From contig CM082597.2 of assembly GCA_040954595.2 (NCBI GenBank), forward strand, positions 372,001 through 436,000: 64,000 nt of DNA, written 5' to 3'. The position numbers were made by a program, and so were the translations under genes. The notes below the pieces were generated by a model. That model searched no databases. It saw only the letters and a program-made list of their open reading frames with translations, and was not told the origin of the DNA. Below, one piece after another: positions 38,901-51,920 of this stretch (position 1 is its first letter; every line of letters begins with the position of its first letter). Source of the DNA: Balanoglossus misakiensis. Taxonomy: Eukaryota; Hemichordata.

Positions 38901-40093
38901 GACTTAAGTGTTTTAAATCTCTTTTTGTCAACTCATCTAAATAGAAATTCGGAGACTTGTATTGTGGGTTAATACCTTCTTCATCAGTGCTTCCATTGAG
39001 AGCATTTCTTAATGAGTATTGATGACCCGCTAATTAAAAGCTAAGCCAGGTCTAAAAATGTTTGTTTCTTTGGAACAAAAGATTTTCAAAAGGAACAAGA
39101 AACACATTAGTTTAGGACTACCAACAACCATGTCAAAAGAAGAGGTACAAGTCAACCCTTACAATCAAGTCTGTGTCAGAATAAATGCAGTTGAAAGAAA
39201 AAACTTAGGCCATCATCATTTAACATCTATACCAGGGCAATTTTTAACGTCACTCATATACCATGCTGTTCTGTCATTTTGTATCATTTTATAGACGTTT
39301 ACCAGAATATCTCAACTACACCCGTAACATTGCCAGAATACTCATAGTGTGTCATACTTATTAAAATATGTGACTAATATTTAATTAATCTTGATCATGT
39401 TTTATCAAATTAATTTCCACTTTACGGTCAGAGTTCAAACCATCAGCTTGTCCACTCGGACCATCTCGATTATAATGTATCCATTATCTTGGTCTGAAAT
39501 CAAGTGTAGCAATTTGGTGATTAATTTATCAACCATTGGTCAGAAGTTAAAAAGGACATGTATTTAAATCGTTGATATTTTGAGTAACACACCAATGAGG
39601 CAGATGGGCCTACAGCAAAGTTACAGAAATTCTTACAAAGCCATAACATCGATATGAAACAGAGGGATTATGTGCAGGACATACGCTGTGCTGACCTCTG
39701 ACATTGACACATTTGCTAACCCTTGCGTCAATCAAACGATCTTAAAGGATGAAGGTAGATTGAATACGAGGCAACCTCCATCATGAAAGGGGCAAATTTT
39801 TCTGCAACCAGAAACTGTAAAATGTACAAGTGTACATGTATGTACATGTTCTTGTATCTTTTATTGACTTGTGGCCATGAATTGTTGCATCTGGAAGAAG
39901 TATTCTAACCAATTACAGCAATTCGCAATTTAATAGCCAATTAAAACAATCTAAGATTCAACCAATCAGATTTCACATTTCTGTAAACGGCCATTTCCCA
40001 TTACCTGCCATTTGTGCATTTCCTCACTTAGATACAATTCTAACTTAAACTGCAACATTCAGTAAATTGGCATATGGTAATTACAGAGATGGT

Positions 40094-40187
40094 GCATGCT
40101 GGGTAATGTGCCGTAGGAGAAAGCACTCTATGATTGAGGTATTAGTGTTAATGAAATCAGTATAGATTTTGATGCATGCTGGGAAAT
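40094..40187 (+). promoter_or_regulatory. Paired ZNF143-like sites, 80 bases apart
   Basis: GCATGCTGGGTAATG at 40094 and GCATGCTGGGAAAT at 40174 match the core of the ZNF143/Staf motif (complement of TTCCCAGCATGC). Related words (GCATTCTGGGA) occur at 12120 and 26918 and on the minus strand near 23209 and 55737. Confidence 0.35.
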
Positions 40188-41649
40188 ATCCCCAGGTATG
40201 AAGAGTGGAGATGATTGCTAATTTTGAGCAGAAAACCAACAAAACACACCGACCATAATAATATTATCAACTAATTTCCAAAAAGATGGAGTTGCTTCTA
40301 TTTTGAATGAATTTTCTGGCATCTGTTTGATATAATTTCACAGGTTCACGAACATTGCAAATGCAAAGTTTTGTAGCATTTTTTCTGGTTCAACACAGCA
40401 AAACAAACATTCCCCCTCCCTCCCAATGGGAATAACGATCATGCCACCAAGCTGGAATAAAATCTGAACTTGACTTTGTAAGATCAAAGCCAATCATGAT
40501 TGAGCTCTTGTCAAACGTTTGAAGTCAACCCAAAGGTGAGAGTGATGCCTTGTGGGAAATCAATACTCATACATACAAATCAGTCACAGTTTGACACAAA
40601 TATAATATCTGTTTGCTGAGACACTCCCATCTTCACAGTTGCCAAAGATTTCATTTGTGACAATCCTAAGATTAATATGCACTACACAATTTCAAAAAGT
40701 GTCATGGTCACCACTTGCTCATTTTATCAAACCTTGACTAAAAACATTGAAGATATTGGACTCAACATTGAGAGTTTTATTAGAACCGGTTGCCACGGCA
40801 ATGCCAAAACAAAGCCTGGAGGTATAAGGAGAGTGGCCAATGTTGAAACCAATGTAAATGGTTTTACAGGCAAACCGTTAATGGTATTTTGTAGTCAGGT
40901 GCAGGAACAAGCTACACCCGCCATTTTACAACAAATTACTGTATTTACTCACAGAGAAGGGGTTGAAATGTCTCCCTTCTCTGCAATTATGGTGTATTAG
41001 ACGACATGTACATATAATTCAGCTTTTGCATCTATTCACTGTAAGCTGCTGGTGTCCTACATGACCAAAATCGTAAAATCGGCAACGATTATTGATGGGA
41101 TTGTTGCCATGGAGATCATTTTTATTGCCCTGATGGTGATGGAGAGAATCAATCAGGGTGGCACTCTTTCAGAGAAACACAATAATTCATTATTTCACCT
41201 CAAATAATAAAACCCATAAAATATATACTTTGATGAATTTTGTCAGTGTGAATTCCAAATATAACAGCGGTCGTGCATTTGTGATCTTAATTAACTTACA
41301 AAATTATAGAGATACGCATCTAAACTCTGATGGTGTGTACACATATACTTCAAATCGATTCAAAATGCGAGAGTACATGTATGTGAGACAGTGGCAGGTC
41401 ATGCAATGATTGAAAAAAAATGACAGCTGTGCTTGTCAATTAGTACTGTCTGTAAAATGAACTGTTTAAACACAAAGCTAATACATTTACCCGACTAAAC
41501 ATGTGACGGTCTTCTTTATAAAAATACACAAAAGCTGAATATTTGAGATGATTGGTTGGGGCCACCTCTACAATAGACGCTAAGATTCTCTCTATACATT
41601 TGTGTCTTCCAGTTAATGACTGCACCAGACAGTCGTTACACTCTTCCCC

Positions 41650-41663
41650 GTTACCATGGCAAT
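41650..41663. promoter_or_regulatory. RFX X-box-like site, one mismatch
   Basis: GTTACC-AT-GGCAAT, identical to the site at 31186-31199. Confidence 0.4.
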
Positions 41664-42023
41664 CACTGCATTCTCACAAAGCATGCTCCAGAGGCAAACA
41701 AAAACTAAGGATTGGGTAAGAGTGTCTGGTCGGCATGACAACAACCAAAACACAGCTGTCTGTGACAATCACGCATTTGATAGATCTTTTTTTCAAACAG
41801 ATATTCCAAATAACTCAAAGAATGAAGGCACACAGTAATGATACTCAGAGCTGATGTGGCACGTTTTATGAGCTGTGATAGTTACAATCTGTACTGAGAT
41901 GTCCACACAACTATTTCCATATGTGCACTCAACATTTCAAACTGATCATCACGAGTTTCAATCGTTTTCACACACGATAATATGAAACACATATAGTGCA
42001 TCAAAATGCAATATTTTCTGATG

Positions 42024-42581
42024 TCAAGAAAATGTGATGATCTCTACACTACAGTGTAAAGAGGAATGAGAAGTGAGATTTTTATCAGGAGTGCAAACTG
42101 TTACTAAACACTTACATACATGAACTATAGTCTGACTTGACACACACTGAAATCCAGATATTGACACATACGCACAGCTTTGCCTGACAACATTCCAATG
42201 AGTCATTCGATTGAAATACACTTCGTTTTGCTGCATTTTAAAACCATGTTCTTTCAAATGTGAAAAGAATTGACAAATTATCCAGCCAACGACAAAAAAA
42301 AACAGCAATACATGTATGTAGCTTAGCGGTTTCATGGTTGAGATGATATTGAAAATGTAACCAATAAGGCACACCGAAAGAATTTCATGAAGCATTAAGA
42401 AATTCTCAATAGGCGTAGAATTCATTTTTATCAAATGAAAAGTGTACAAAGTACCCATCCAGTCAGTTCCATACAGTGGTAATTTCCATAATGCATATTG
42501 TCCGTGTTCACAAATATCTGTATTGTAAATTATAAAAGTACACATTCTGGTATTATGAAAACATCTATTGAGTAAAGACAT
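42024..42581 (-). CDS. Uncharacterised ORF, 185 codons
   Basis: This is the longest ATG-started ORF in the window. Under a simple base-composition model an ORF of this length is unexpected by chance (my rough estimate is well below one per window). It has two hydrophobic segments at about residues 67-86 (near HEILSVCLIGYIFNI) and 89-107 (HVLLFFFVVGWIICQFF), many Cys and His and no family resemblance. A GTAT/GTAAGTG donor-like site lies inside near the 3' end (intron from about 42113), so part of it could be an exon ending in phase 1. It lies in the putative gene A intron on the same strand. Composition (T-rich, Cys-rich) is also what non-coding DNA gives, so I rate it as probably not a gene. 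Confidence 0.15.
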   Translation of the reverse strand: MSLLNRCFHNTRMCTFIIYNTDICEHGQYALWKLPLYGTDWMGTLYTFHLIKMNSTPIENFLMLHEILSVCLIGYIFNIISTMKPLSYIHVLLFFFVVGWIICQFFSHLKEHGFKMQQNEVYFNRMTHWNVVRQSCAYVSISGFQCVSSQTIVHVCKCLVTVCTPDKNLTSHSSLHCSVEIITFS

Positions 42582-45383
42582 AATATAATCTATTTTTCAT
42601 CAAAGCTCATATGTTTATTCAAAATCCTTCAATATTCCCATCACTGCACCTTGTATGCCCCAATATGACTTCAATGATCATATAAAATGTCGAACAAAAC
42701 TTAATACCAACTCTTTTCCACTGAGAATACGTGTATCTGGTTAAAGAAATCCATCAATCCCTAACTCAATGATAAAAAGTATAATCTCTGACTCCCTAGA
42801 AAAACAGCGATGGCCAAGGACAAGATTAGAAGTTGCCATGATTATTATCCTACATTACAAACCCTAGAAGTTATATTAATCTCTCTTGCACAAAGCTAGA
42901 AATTATCCAATGTGTCCCCCCCCAACTCTAAGCAATCAATTGTACTACTACTTATGAAAATATGGAAACACCCTTTCCATTTATAGAATTCACATTCTGA
43001 AACTAAGATCTATATTTTATCTCTTTAAATACTGCACAGGAAGGAAAAAATTATCTGGGATGTTAAAATTGACAGTTTGTGAAAGAACACTGAATGGATT
43101 GAGATGAGCAGGCAATCCAAGCTTTTGTTAGCCGATACTTTACTTAAAAAATATGTCAGCCCATCCAACCACTTTCATTCAATTTGAAAACACACTGCGA
43201 GTTTCTCACACAAAAATAAAATCTCCCAGAACACTCAAAAACCCAAATAACAAACTTCCCTGCTGATAAAAATGACAGCCAGTCAATATCGATGACAGAT
43301 AAGTGGTGTCAATAAAGCCAACATTTTCATTTTCCCACGGAAAATCCATAATTTATAAAATGGACTCTAAGATAACACTAATACCAGGCAAAATGCATAT
43401 TTCTGTCACTACTGGACATGTCATTTTAATGAACACAGACATATTTTGTGCATACAGTCTATCTTATCAACCCTGACAGTGTTCAAGTGCCAATAAATTG
43501 TACATGTGACTTTTGAGTGCTTTGGGAATCCACACAGACTTGTGCAGGTCAATGTCACAATCAGTTAGCTGACAAAAAAGGACTACGTCAATACCTGAAT
43601 GTCAATAAACCTGTATTATAATAACCAAGTGTGAAATGACGCATCATGGTGTATATTGTTACATAACACACATGCATCCATAAATTACAATATCCAACCA
43701 ATCATCTCATGGCAAGATGTCTTATTTGCTACATAAATGATACAATGTATCATAACCAGGGCAGTATATTCTTTTAATGACTCATTTATTATGTATGTTT
43801 CTGATGTAATTTGATTTGATTTAATTAGTTTGTCAAGAGCAGTATATTCTGATAGTTGAACGCTTTTGCTACTGAATTGTATTATATTGTACATTATATA
43901 TAAACACAAAATATTTGCATTACTGGTAGAAGACTGGGGGAATAATTCAGGTAGTCAGTCACTCATGGAGAAAATTGACAATTTATTGAGGTGTGGGGGA
44001 GAGGCATTTGCTTTGCGCGGTGTTTTTCATTTTGACATTGTGCAAAATGTCCTTTTCCCAAGCTAGTTGAGAATAAATGGCTCTTGTGATGTGTGTACAG
44101 ACTCACAAGAAACACAGATCATTTAATTGCACGTCACATCCAATCTTGATAAGCAGCGACAACAAGCGACAACATTATCACATGGATGTGAAGACATCTG
44201 GGTTCCTTGGTAATAAATCAGGCAGCGTCTTGCACCCCGGTGAGATAATTGATTTTTGAGGGTCAAGTTGAGATGGCAAGGGACCAGCTTTTATTTGGGT
44301 AAACAAAACATTTAGTTAAGTCAATTAAGAATAGCCTCAACACAATTTACATATGCATGTTAATTTTTACTGCTTTTCCCCAGCAGATGTCAAAGCAGAT
44401 AATTAAGGAAACTTGGTGTGACTAATGAAGTTAGCATCTAAGTCTTAAATTATGGACAAACATAAATAAGTTTACATAACACGCCAAACACAGCATGATA
44501 GAACACCCACATCTGACACCAAATCTATAGATGTATTGACTTTTCCAGAGTGATTATCAGGTGTTTCCATGAGAACGAGCATCCTTACTCCACTGAAATG
44601 ATTTCCTATTGCGACAAGAGTGGTCACATTCTGAAAACAGACAATTATTTCATATACAGAGTGCAGTTTATATGTAGCTTTCACCCTTGCGGCCACAAAT
44701 GAATTTAACCATTTCCTAGTAAGCATCAGATTAATCCAAGATATGCCACGCTTCAAGAATTGAGATTGATTGACCAGAAAACCTTTGCTTCAATGTCAAG
44801 TTCCCTATTAACATATCTATGATTCAGGTTGAGTATTTCAGACATTTGCTACTGTTAGAAATGTCTTCCTAAGCCACAGATGGATTCTTCATTAAATTGA
44901 CAGAGCAGTCTATAGATGTCAGGCCACACAAGATTCGAGTCAGATATCATATTTACAGATGACAAGTATAGTATGTCACTACAACAGTTGTACAAGATAT
45001 AACCTCAGAAGGTTACATAGGATAATTCAAAGAACAGCCATTAAATATAAATTCACCGTTGAACTGTCATCTTTCCGCACTTTTATTTTGATTCTTTTCA
45101 ACAAGTTCATGAATTTTTCTGATGGGTCCACTCTTTCATTGTACAACTGGCTCTTCTTTTTGGAATGAGATTACGAAAATTAAGCAAAAATTCTCCTAAT
45201 AATTGACCATTTGCAGCCTATCATAAACTTTGCAAAGGTTATGTAAATGTGTCTTTTATAGTCATATATCTTGTGTAATAATAGGGAATCTTTCAACACT
45301 AGTATCTAATCAGGGACTCTATTAAGATAAAACTGGGGCAATTCAGATAGCGGAAATAACAACTACTTGATAAGACCTTGGGA

Positions 45384-45396
45384 TGACCTCTGACCC
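45384..45396 (-). promoter_or_regulatory. DR1 nuclear-receptor element
   Basis: On the minus strand GGGTCA-G-AGGTCA. A second, perfect DR1 on the plus strand is about 590 bases away. Confidence 0.4.
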
Positions 45397-45975
45397 CAAG
45401 TACACAGACACTACACAAAGCGTGTGTTTTAAAGTCAGGTCAGAGTTGGTTAATTGGGGATGATGCTTGTCAGCTGTCTCAGATATGTGATCTGCTGGTA
45501 TTCTGTCAGATGGTTTCAATTGACATCAGATGGGGGATGGAAACACTCTCTATCATTTCTCTTGCAAACATTAAAAACCTTGGATACAAAACACATTTAC
45601 GACTCTATAATAGAAATTTTTGTTGTCCAAAAAGACTTGACCAAAATGGGAAGTTACACTTGTTTTCTGCTTTGTCTTAGTTTTTTAAGAAATTTAAACA
45701 GATATTTCATTATTGTTATATTCAATTTCGTTCACCTGACTTGTCAATCTTTCACTGTTGAATTAAAATATCAAATAGATATTTTCTTCATTGGCTTGTG
45801 CATATTTTCAGTTCTAAGATGTATTTCGTTACTTTTCATGAAATTCTAGACATGTCCTTAACATTCTCCACAAACATACAATGAATCCAGATGGCTTACA
45901 AACATTTCTGGTCAAATTGAATGTGGCATGGAGTGTCTTGTTTTCGAGGCCGGTTTATGTGACAATAAACTGACC

Positions 45976-45988
45976 AGGTCAGAGGTCA
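45976..45988 (+). promoter_or_regulatory. DR1 nuclear-receptor element
   Basis: AGGTCA-G-AGGTCA, two perfect half-sites. Confidence 0.45.
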
Positions 45989-48029
45989 GCCAGTCGGGCA
46001 ATTACAGGCGGCTGTATTCACGGCTGTGTTCACATGTTTATCATTAGTTTAAAGATTATAATGTGTCATCAGAAATGCACTTTACTCCAAGTACATAGTG
46101 AAACATCTTGTAAACATCATGTTTTCAGTGTTACAGTTTCATTTCACATATGCAAACTGCATTTGACGTTCCGTACAATGTACATTTCTACATCACTTGC
46201 AAAAAAAGAAATTGTAAGTTGGTCAAATTTGAATTTTATCATTCTAAAATTGGACAAATTTCTAGCATGAGAAAAACAGCAGTATAGGCTTACTATCTCC
46301 CATTATTGGAATCTTATTTGCATATTCGTATTTAATTGATTTTTCTGTGAAATGTTGTCTTTAAAGATCAGATTTTTGACAATCATTATTTTTTCTCTCA
46401 CTATTTTACATCGTAAATCATTGGAACTGGAGAACTGATAGAGCTACATAACCTTTTCACAAATTCTGAGCAAAAATCACAAGTGATGAAATGAGATTAA
46501 TTTTGATGTTGCATTTACCAAGAATTGTGTCTAACAAACTCATTCTCAGTCACACATCACAGTTGACAATAATTCTGACTTAATACGGACATATCTCATC
46601 AAATCTGTAGCAGGAAAGGAAGGAGAGTTGGAAAAATAAAAGCACCCACATATCAAAAAGGTCACATTTTAATTAGTGTCATGTGACTTCAATTAAGTCG
46701 ACATAAAAACAATTCAAACACGTTAACCTCTAATTAATACATGACCTGACAATTTAGAATCAGCTGTGGGCTCTATCTAATGAATATTTTAATACTTCAT
46801 ACCTGATTTTGTACGAAAAAGATTTCATATCTAAGGTAATTTAATCATTTATGATCAAAGGCCATTTAAATTGAATTATCAAGAACTAATCCTGATAAAT
46901 TAAACAGCATACACTCTAGAATTGAAGAGGTCACAGACTTTGATCTGATCTTACACACATTTTGAAATCAATTTTCTGATAACAAATGATAGATTTGGAA
47001 TCATATACGTACAACATATATATGCATATTCGACAAATTTCTTTCATTTTGAAATATTTTTGCAACTGTGCACAGAAAATATAAACAACATGAAATGAAT
47101 AAATTTACAGGGATCTTTAAAACTTATGGTGAAACCTGATGAGGGCATTTCATTCATTTAATGGACAGAATATTTTTAACATGTATCTCTCTAATTTTAG
47201 AGAATACCATATGTACATGTGTAACAGAAATATTCCAAAATTAGGTGTGAAAAATACCATCCCATTGCATTGAATTCATATCTCTACTTCCCCATTCTGA
47301 TCAAATGCTTTCCCATTCACAATCTTTAGGTTAGTTTAATTTTACAAATTGCTATATGTCTGATGTTTCAAAGTTACTGATGATTGTTTGGGTGAATTTC
47401 TGCTGAAGGAAATGATTTGGATTGACAGAGAATGATTTGACGACACTGTTCACATCACAACTCCACAGCTCTACATTTACTCAGGTTGCACAGCTATGTC
47501 CGTTATGCAGCTAAACATTTTAACCAGGCGATAACGATAACATCTTTTGTCATGGTATTTGACTGTACAGACTGACTGGCCCCTTCAGTGACAAAGCTAG
47601 AGCTCGCTTTCAAAGACACTTTTAAAACGACCACCATTATCATATCAACTTAATACTATCCTTATACGGGTAATTCACTTGTGAATGACAATTTACATCT
47701 ACAAAATATAAATCTTCACGAAATGGTGGCTCGCACACAAACAGCTGCTGGTATCAACCACAGCTTTTGTGAAAAAAAAGTCAAATTCAAAAACTTTAAA
47801 AAGAAATTTGGTGCAAATTTCAATTAACCATTGTTCTAGGCATGTTCACTTCGATGTTCAGCAATAAACTGAACACGCCAAAATCGTTGACAGATGTTGA
47901 TGACTTAATTGCTAAACACGAACCATTTCTGATCTTTTGACACGAGAGAAACAAAATTCACCCACAGCTATTTTTATGGCCGACAGTTTCTGCTCTGAAG
48001 AACACACTCTGTCACAAACAACACAAACA

Positions 48030-48176
48030 ATGTTTATTTCTTTTTCTTTGCTTGTCTGCTTGTCTATTCACAATTCAGCAGCCAGCCGTCAAAGCATTGC
48101 CCGTCCAACCCTAAACCGTTCCCTATCCACCCATCAATATCTGTGGCTGTGTACACACCCTGACACACCACCATAA
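48030..48176 (+). CDS. Possible secreted micropeptide, 48 codons
   Basis: ATG with A at -3 opens a short frame whose first 11 residues are hydrophobic (MFISFSLLVCL), followed by SIHNSAA-SRQ, a fair signal-cleavage site. The remaining 30 residues are Ser/Pro/Thr-rich with one Cys. T-rich DNA readily yields such N-termini by chance. Confidence 0.12.
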   Translation: MFISFSLLVCLSIHNSAASRQSIARPTLNRSLSTHQYLWLCTHPDTPP

Positions 48177-50227
48177 GTCACATCACACCTTCTGCGTTTT
48201 AATTAGACACTACAACACACCACAGACCTGAACAATAACACTAATTCCGATGAGTCACCTCTCTGTTTTTTCAAGCCATCATATCCTACTTTGTCAACAT
48301 TTCTCTCTAACAAACCGTCTTACTTACATCCTGAATCAGCACACATTTACATGTTGTGCGTGTCAGTCTTCAAGTTCAAAGACAGAAATTGCCTAAATTT
48401 ATAGTGTCTCTGCCATGTCAAGTACATGCTGCCATAAGGTCGCCAGGCGGACTGAAATAATCTGTGATGTTATTGAGTTTGGTTCAGGGTGATTTAATCT
48501 CAAAGATGGGCGAGAAATAGTGGACAGATTGCACACTGCTGTGCAGTCTACCAGAAAAATGATAATATATTGATTTTTGCCCTGGAAATTACCCTGTGAA
48601 TGAGTATGGCTTATGATGACCTATCAGAGAGTATGTCGTGCAAATTCCCACTCGGTTATTGATAATAGAAATGTGTACAGATTGAACTGTGAATGCAAAA
48701 TCATTGATCATATTGGAGAACTTAACAATGATTCTGAGACAACAGATTCGCGTTCTCTGGTGGAACAGAATCCTTTGAATTACGACTGAAATTTCACCAT
48801 GGATTTTACTTTCGCAGGGAATTACTCACTACGTATATTGATAATACAAAGCTGAGCAAACCCCTGTATTGTGTAAAAAATACGGCAATTTTAAGAGATC
48901 CCTGTCAAATTTAAAGGACTCTGTGTTTGTATAAAACAGATCAGATTACAAGTTATCTCCAACTTGACTACAAACCTTCCTGTTCCGAGTCGAGCTGGAA
49001 AGTAATATCAGTGAAATGTAGGACTATGAAATCAAACTATTCGGGGGAAAAAACCTGTCCAAAGATTGACGAATTCGATGTCGAAAAACTGCATCCTCAA
49101 ACCTCTAGGGGGAAGTAAACACAAACTTAAAACACAAACACTTAAAACTTATCACTTTCACGTAACAAAGTCAAAGAGTTTCATCTTTTGTATTTTCTGT
49201 TCAGGGTTTCTCAGGACACATTCAAATTCACGAGACTGTCACCGGTTTCTTAGTCAAGATAAATTGTGTGAATTGACTTGTGACAGGACAATTGTATGCC
49301 TTCGCTACACATGAATAACAACAAGCAGTCATACATTTTAAGTGTTACACTGGTCACACAACAGTCGTCTTTTCACAAAACGATCTCCAGTCCTGCAACG
49401 ACGCTGTCTTCTGCCACTTTTCCACCAGTGTTACACCTCTTCTTTGTCTTGCCGTTTCTATTCATGTCTGCTTAATTGTGTCTGACTTATTCTCAATGAC
49501 TTTACAACACTGTTTCTTCTCATGGGAAACACAATTTCAGTTTTGCAGCGTCAGCATTGAAAAACAGGTAATGACCTCAAATTTGATTTCTGTCTCAAAA
49601 AATCGTTAAGAAACTGCTGAAATTTCAATTGTCTGTGTTTTCTGGAGAGAACTGATCAGTTCTGTGATGGTCAAACAAAAGTGGCCAGAAATAATGAATA
49701 AAAGATCAGTTTTCACAGAAAATCCATTCAATATACAGGTAGTTTTAACGCATAGAGTATAATTTAACACACTATATTATATACAACAGAAATAGTGACT
49801 TTTACGATCACTAGCACAGAAAAATACATTTCAGACAATTTCAAACTTTAAGAAAATATTGTAAGTATGACAAGATATATTCTTTTTTAGATACCTCACG
49901 TCTTTATTTTGATTCTTAAGGATTTACCGTAAATATTAAATGTGTATGCTGTATTAAAGATCCAGTGGTGCGTGGGTTATCACAAAAAAGGGTCAAATAA
50001 ATATACGCTTGTAATAAATCGTAAATGGTGATTTCTGGGATTTGAGAAGCTTTGAAATCACCAGTGTGAAGTTGAAAGAAAAGAATAACAAAGCAGTTGA
50101 GAGATTAGAGTAAAACCAAGGTGCTATACATTAACACAGTGCATTATCACATACACAACATACACACATGTTCGCAAACCACATCCAAGCTCTCTCTCAT
50201 GAAACATGACGGTTATTGGTCGCTTAC

Positions 50228-50303
50228 CTTGACACAATGCCGGCAAAATACTGAGACACACCACTATCAAGGCAAGATAACAAATCCGTGTGGTTAATTC
50301 CAT
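50228..50303 (-). CDS. Putative gene A, first coding exon: signal peptide
   Basis: The first exon encodes a 25-residue N-terminus that reads as a classical secretory signal. Residue 6 is Arg, residues 7-20 are an unbroken hydrophobic core, and residues 21-25 (PALCQ) form a plausible cleavage region. The ATG sits in a strong context (gccATGG). The exon ends CAAG followed by intron GTAAGC, a good donor, leaving one base (phase 1), as is common after signal-peptide exons of secreted proteins. A pyrimidine-rich stretch ending CAG lies just upstream (acceptor at 50341-50342), so the exon may begin at 50340 with 37 bases of 5' UTR and further non-coding exons upstream. A second frame is also open here; I prefer the signal-peptide frame because of its hydrophobic profile and start context. 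The product is unknown and the protein family is not recognised. Confidence 0.62.
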
Positions 50304-50387
50304 GGCATGCTTTGTACTTCCATTCACATTTGTGGAAAACCTGGATGAGCAGAAACAGAGAGAACGGAACCACAACTGTTAGTTTAC

Positions 50388-50492
50388 CACCGGCAAAGCG
50401 CTGTACGGAATGGATCATACCACTGAAGCGGTAGGGGGGTTCGCGACATGACGTTCAGAGGTGCACTACGTCAATATGCATTGTCAACATGC
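50388..50492 (-). promoter_or_regulatory. CpG-bearing segment upstream of exon A1 with CRE-like sites
   Basis: About ten CpGs fall in roughly 105 bases, against mostly none to one per 60 bases in the surrounding DNA. It contains TGACGTTCA (50449-50457) and TACGTCA (50467-50473), both close to the CREB/ATF core, and a run of six G. It lies just upstream of exon A1 on the minus strand, so it may be a proximal promoter if A1 is transcribed without an upstream exon. Confidence 0.3.
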
Positions 50493-51073
50493 GATTCATT
50501 AGTGTGTTAATAAATTCAGTGTTAATGGTGGATTGCATTCACAGGTAGACATTTATGCAATAATCACTTAATAGGATGCCGACAGTCTGAGCTTTAGACC
50601 ATGGTTATCGTCAGACATGCTGAGTACAATGAATGAAAGAATTCCCACTGCTTGGGACCGTGTGTGTATGTACATTGAACATCAAGGCTCTTGACTGGCA
50701 CCGAACAATCAGAGTTCAAATGTTAAAGTCAAGTACTGTACGTCTTTGTGCAAACATCGCAGTCTTAACTGCAGAGCCTTGATGAGGCACGATCTATAAA
50801 CATTCCACTCGACAAAACTCACATTAGGATTCAAAACAGTACAGAAATAGTAACTTTTGGTACTTCTCTTTGTATTAGTCACTATTTCATTACTGTACAA
50901 TTTTATTCTCAGAAAAGCACAGTAAATAGTAAGCATTCAACTTGTCAAAATAACCTGTTAGCACAAGGTATTTTGGTAATTGTTGGTTTTGCCGTTGACT
51001 GTAATAATGACAATACCATGGTTGCACGACTTCCTAATGTTGACAAGTTGGATACTGTGTATTTCTGTGTGCC

Positions 51074-51166
51074 TTAACCCTTTCACCCCCATTTCCCTAT
51101 ATAGAGGTCCAACTTTACCATAGAAAACAATAGATTTGGACCAAGTCATAGTGGTGAAAGGGTTGA
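51074..51166. mobile_element. piggyBac-like MITE
   Basis: The element starts TTAA-CCCTTTCACC and ends GGTGAAAGGG-TTGA. The ten-base terminal inverted repeats (51078-51087 and 51153-51162) are perfect. They are flanked by TTAA on the left and TTGA, one change from TTAA, on the right. TTAA target duplications and CCC-starting termini are hallmarks of piggyBac elements, and an 85-base core without coding capacity makes this a non-autonomous miniature copy. The single base change in one target copy suggests an old insertion. Confidence 0.55.
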
Positions 51167-51920
51167 AAAGCAGATAGACTGGAAAAACATTATCACAGTA
51201 TAATTTATACGCAAAAGTAAAAAGCAATGGCCAATTAAAGAATTTAAAAATTACTTATTTTATTGAGTTTCATTATCGTTACACTGTTGACACAAAAAAT
51301 AACATAAGCAAGGAAATTATTGTCACGATCTCAACCTTGCATTCTGTTTCAGTTGTGACTAGAATCCAATCTTTGTCTTGGCCCTGACAAGTAGCCTACA
51401 TAATGCCGAACTTTGCAGTTTTCATTTCTGCCAAATCCATTTCAGTTGCTAAGGTTATCATGTTAATACCTCAACCTTGCAAGCTGTAATTGGCAGGAAA
51501 CCATTTCTGGCCGAGAAAATTGAAATTCCATTTAGTTCGCGCCAATAACTGTGTCTTTCAAGGTTCAATGTGAAACCTTTGTCATGATCTTAAAGATTTC
51601 TTCCATCGTGAAATCAGTTAAATTCATGGACTAAACCTTTTCTGATAAAATTTTATCAAATTTTCAAATGACATCAATTCATAACTTCAATACTTGTTAT
51701 CATTATCACAACATAGTGTGGCACAGTATAGCACAGGACAGAACAGTATAGTACATTTGCAGTACAGTTTAGTCGAGTCTGATCTCTATGGACCTGGCAG
51801 GGATTAACACAATGATTGCTACACAACACAGAGATGGGCGGTGGATGTCACTACTGAAACTCTCCACGCTGGTTGAACATAGCTATTTAGTGTAATCCGG
51901 ATAAGCACTATAAAATAGTG

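Larger units (their letters stand above)
27977..50227 (-). other. Putative large intron of gene A
   Basis: If exons A1 and A2 belong together, this 22 kb is one intron (GTAAGC at 50227 downwards, TGCAG at 27979-27977). It holds no convincing coding exon, only two 40-base candidate exons on the same strand (33523-33562 and 31310-31349), several X-boxes, two DR1 motifs, a paired ZNF143-like motif, short hairpins, and uncharacterised ORFs near 35.6-35.9 and 42.0-42.6 kb. The remainder is AT-rich unique-looking sequence in which I see nothing. Confidence 0.3.

Noticed and set aside
43761-43850. GCAGTATATTCT repeated 78 bases apart (EYTAL twice in a minus-strand frame)
   Set aside because: Only the 12-base word is shared; the sequence between and around shows no duplication.
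45454-45849. 131-codon hydrophobic plus-strand ORF between two DR1 motifs
   Set aside because: T-rich DNA gives Phe/Leu/Ile-rich frames by chance; there is no topology or motif that suggests a real membrane protein.
46421-46445. Similarity to miR-184 (GGAGAACTGATA word)
   Set aside because: The seed bases do not match and the flanks do not fold into a miRNA-like hairpin with the expected 5' arm.
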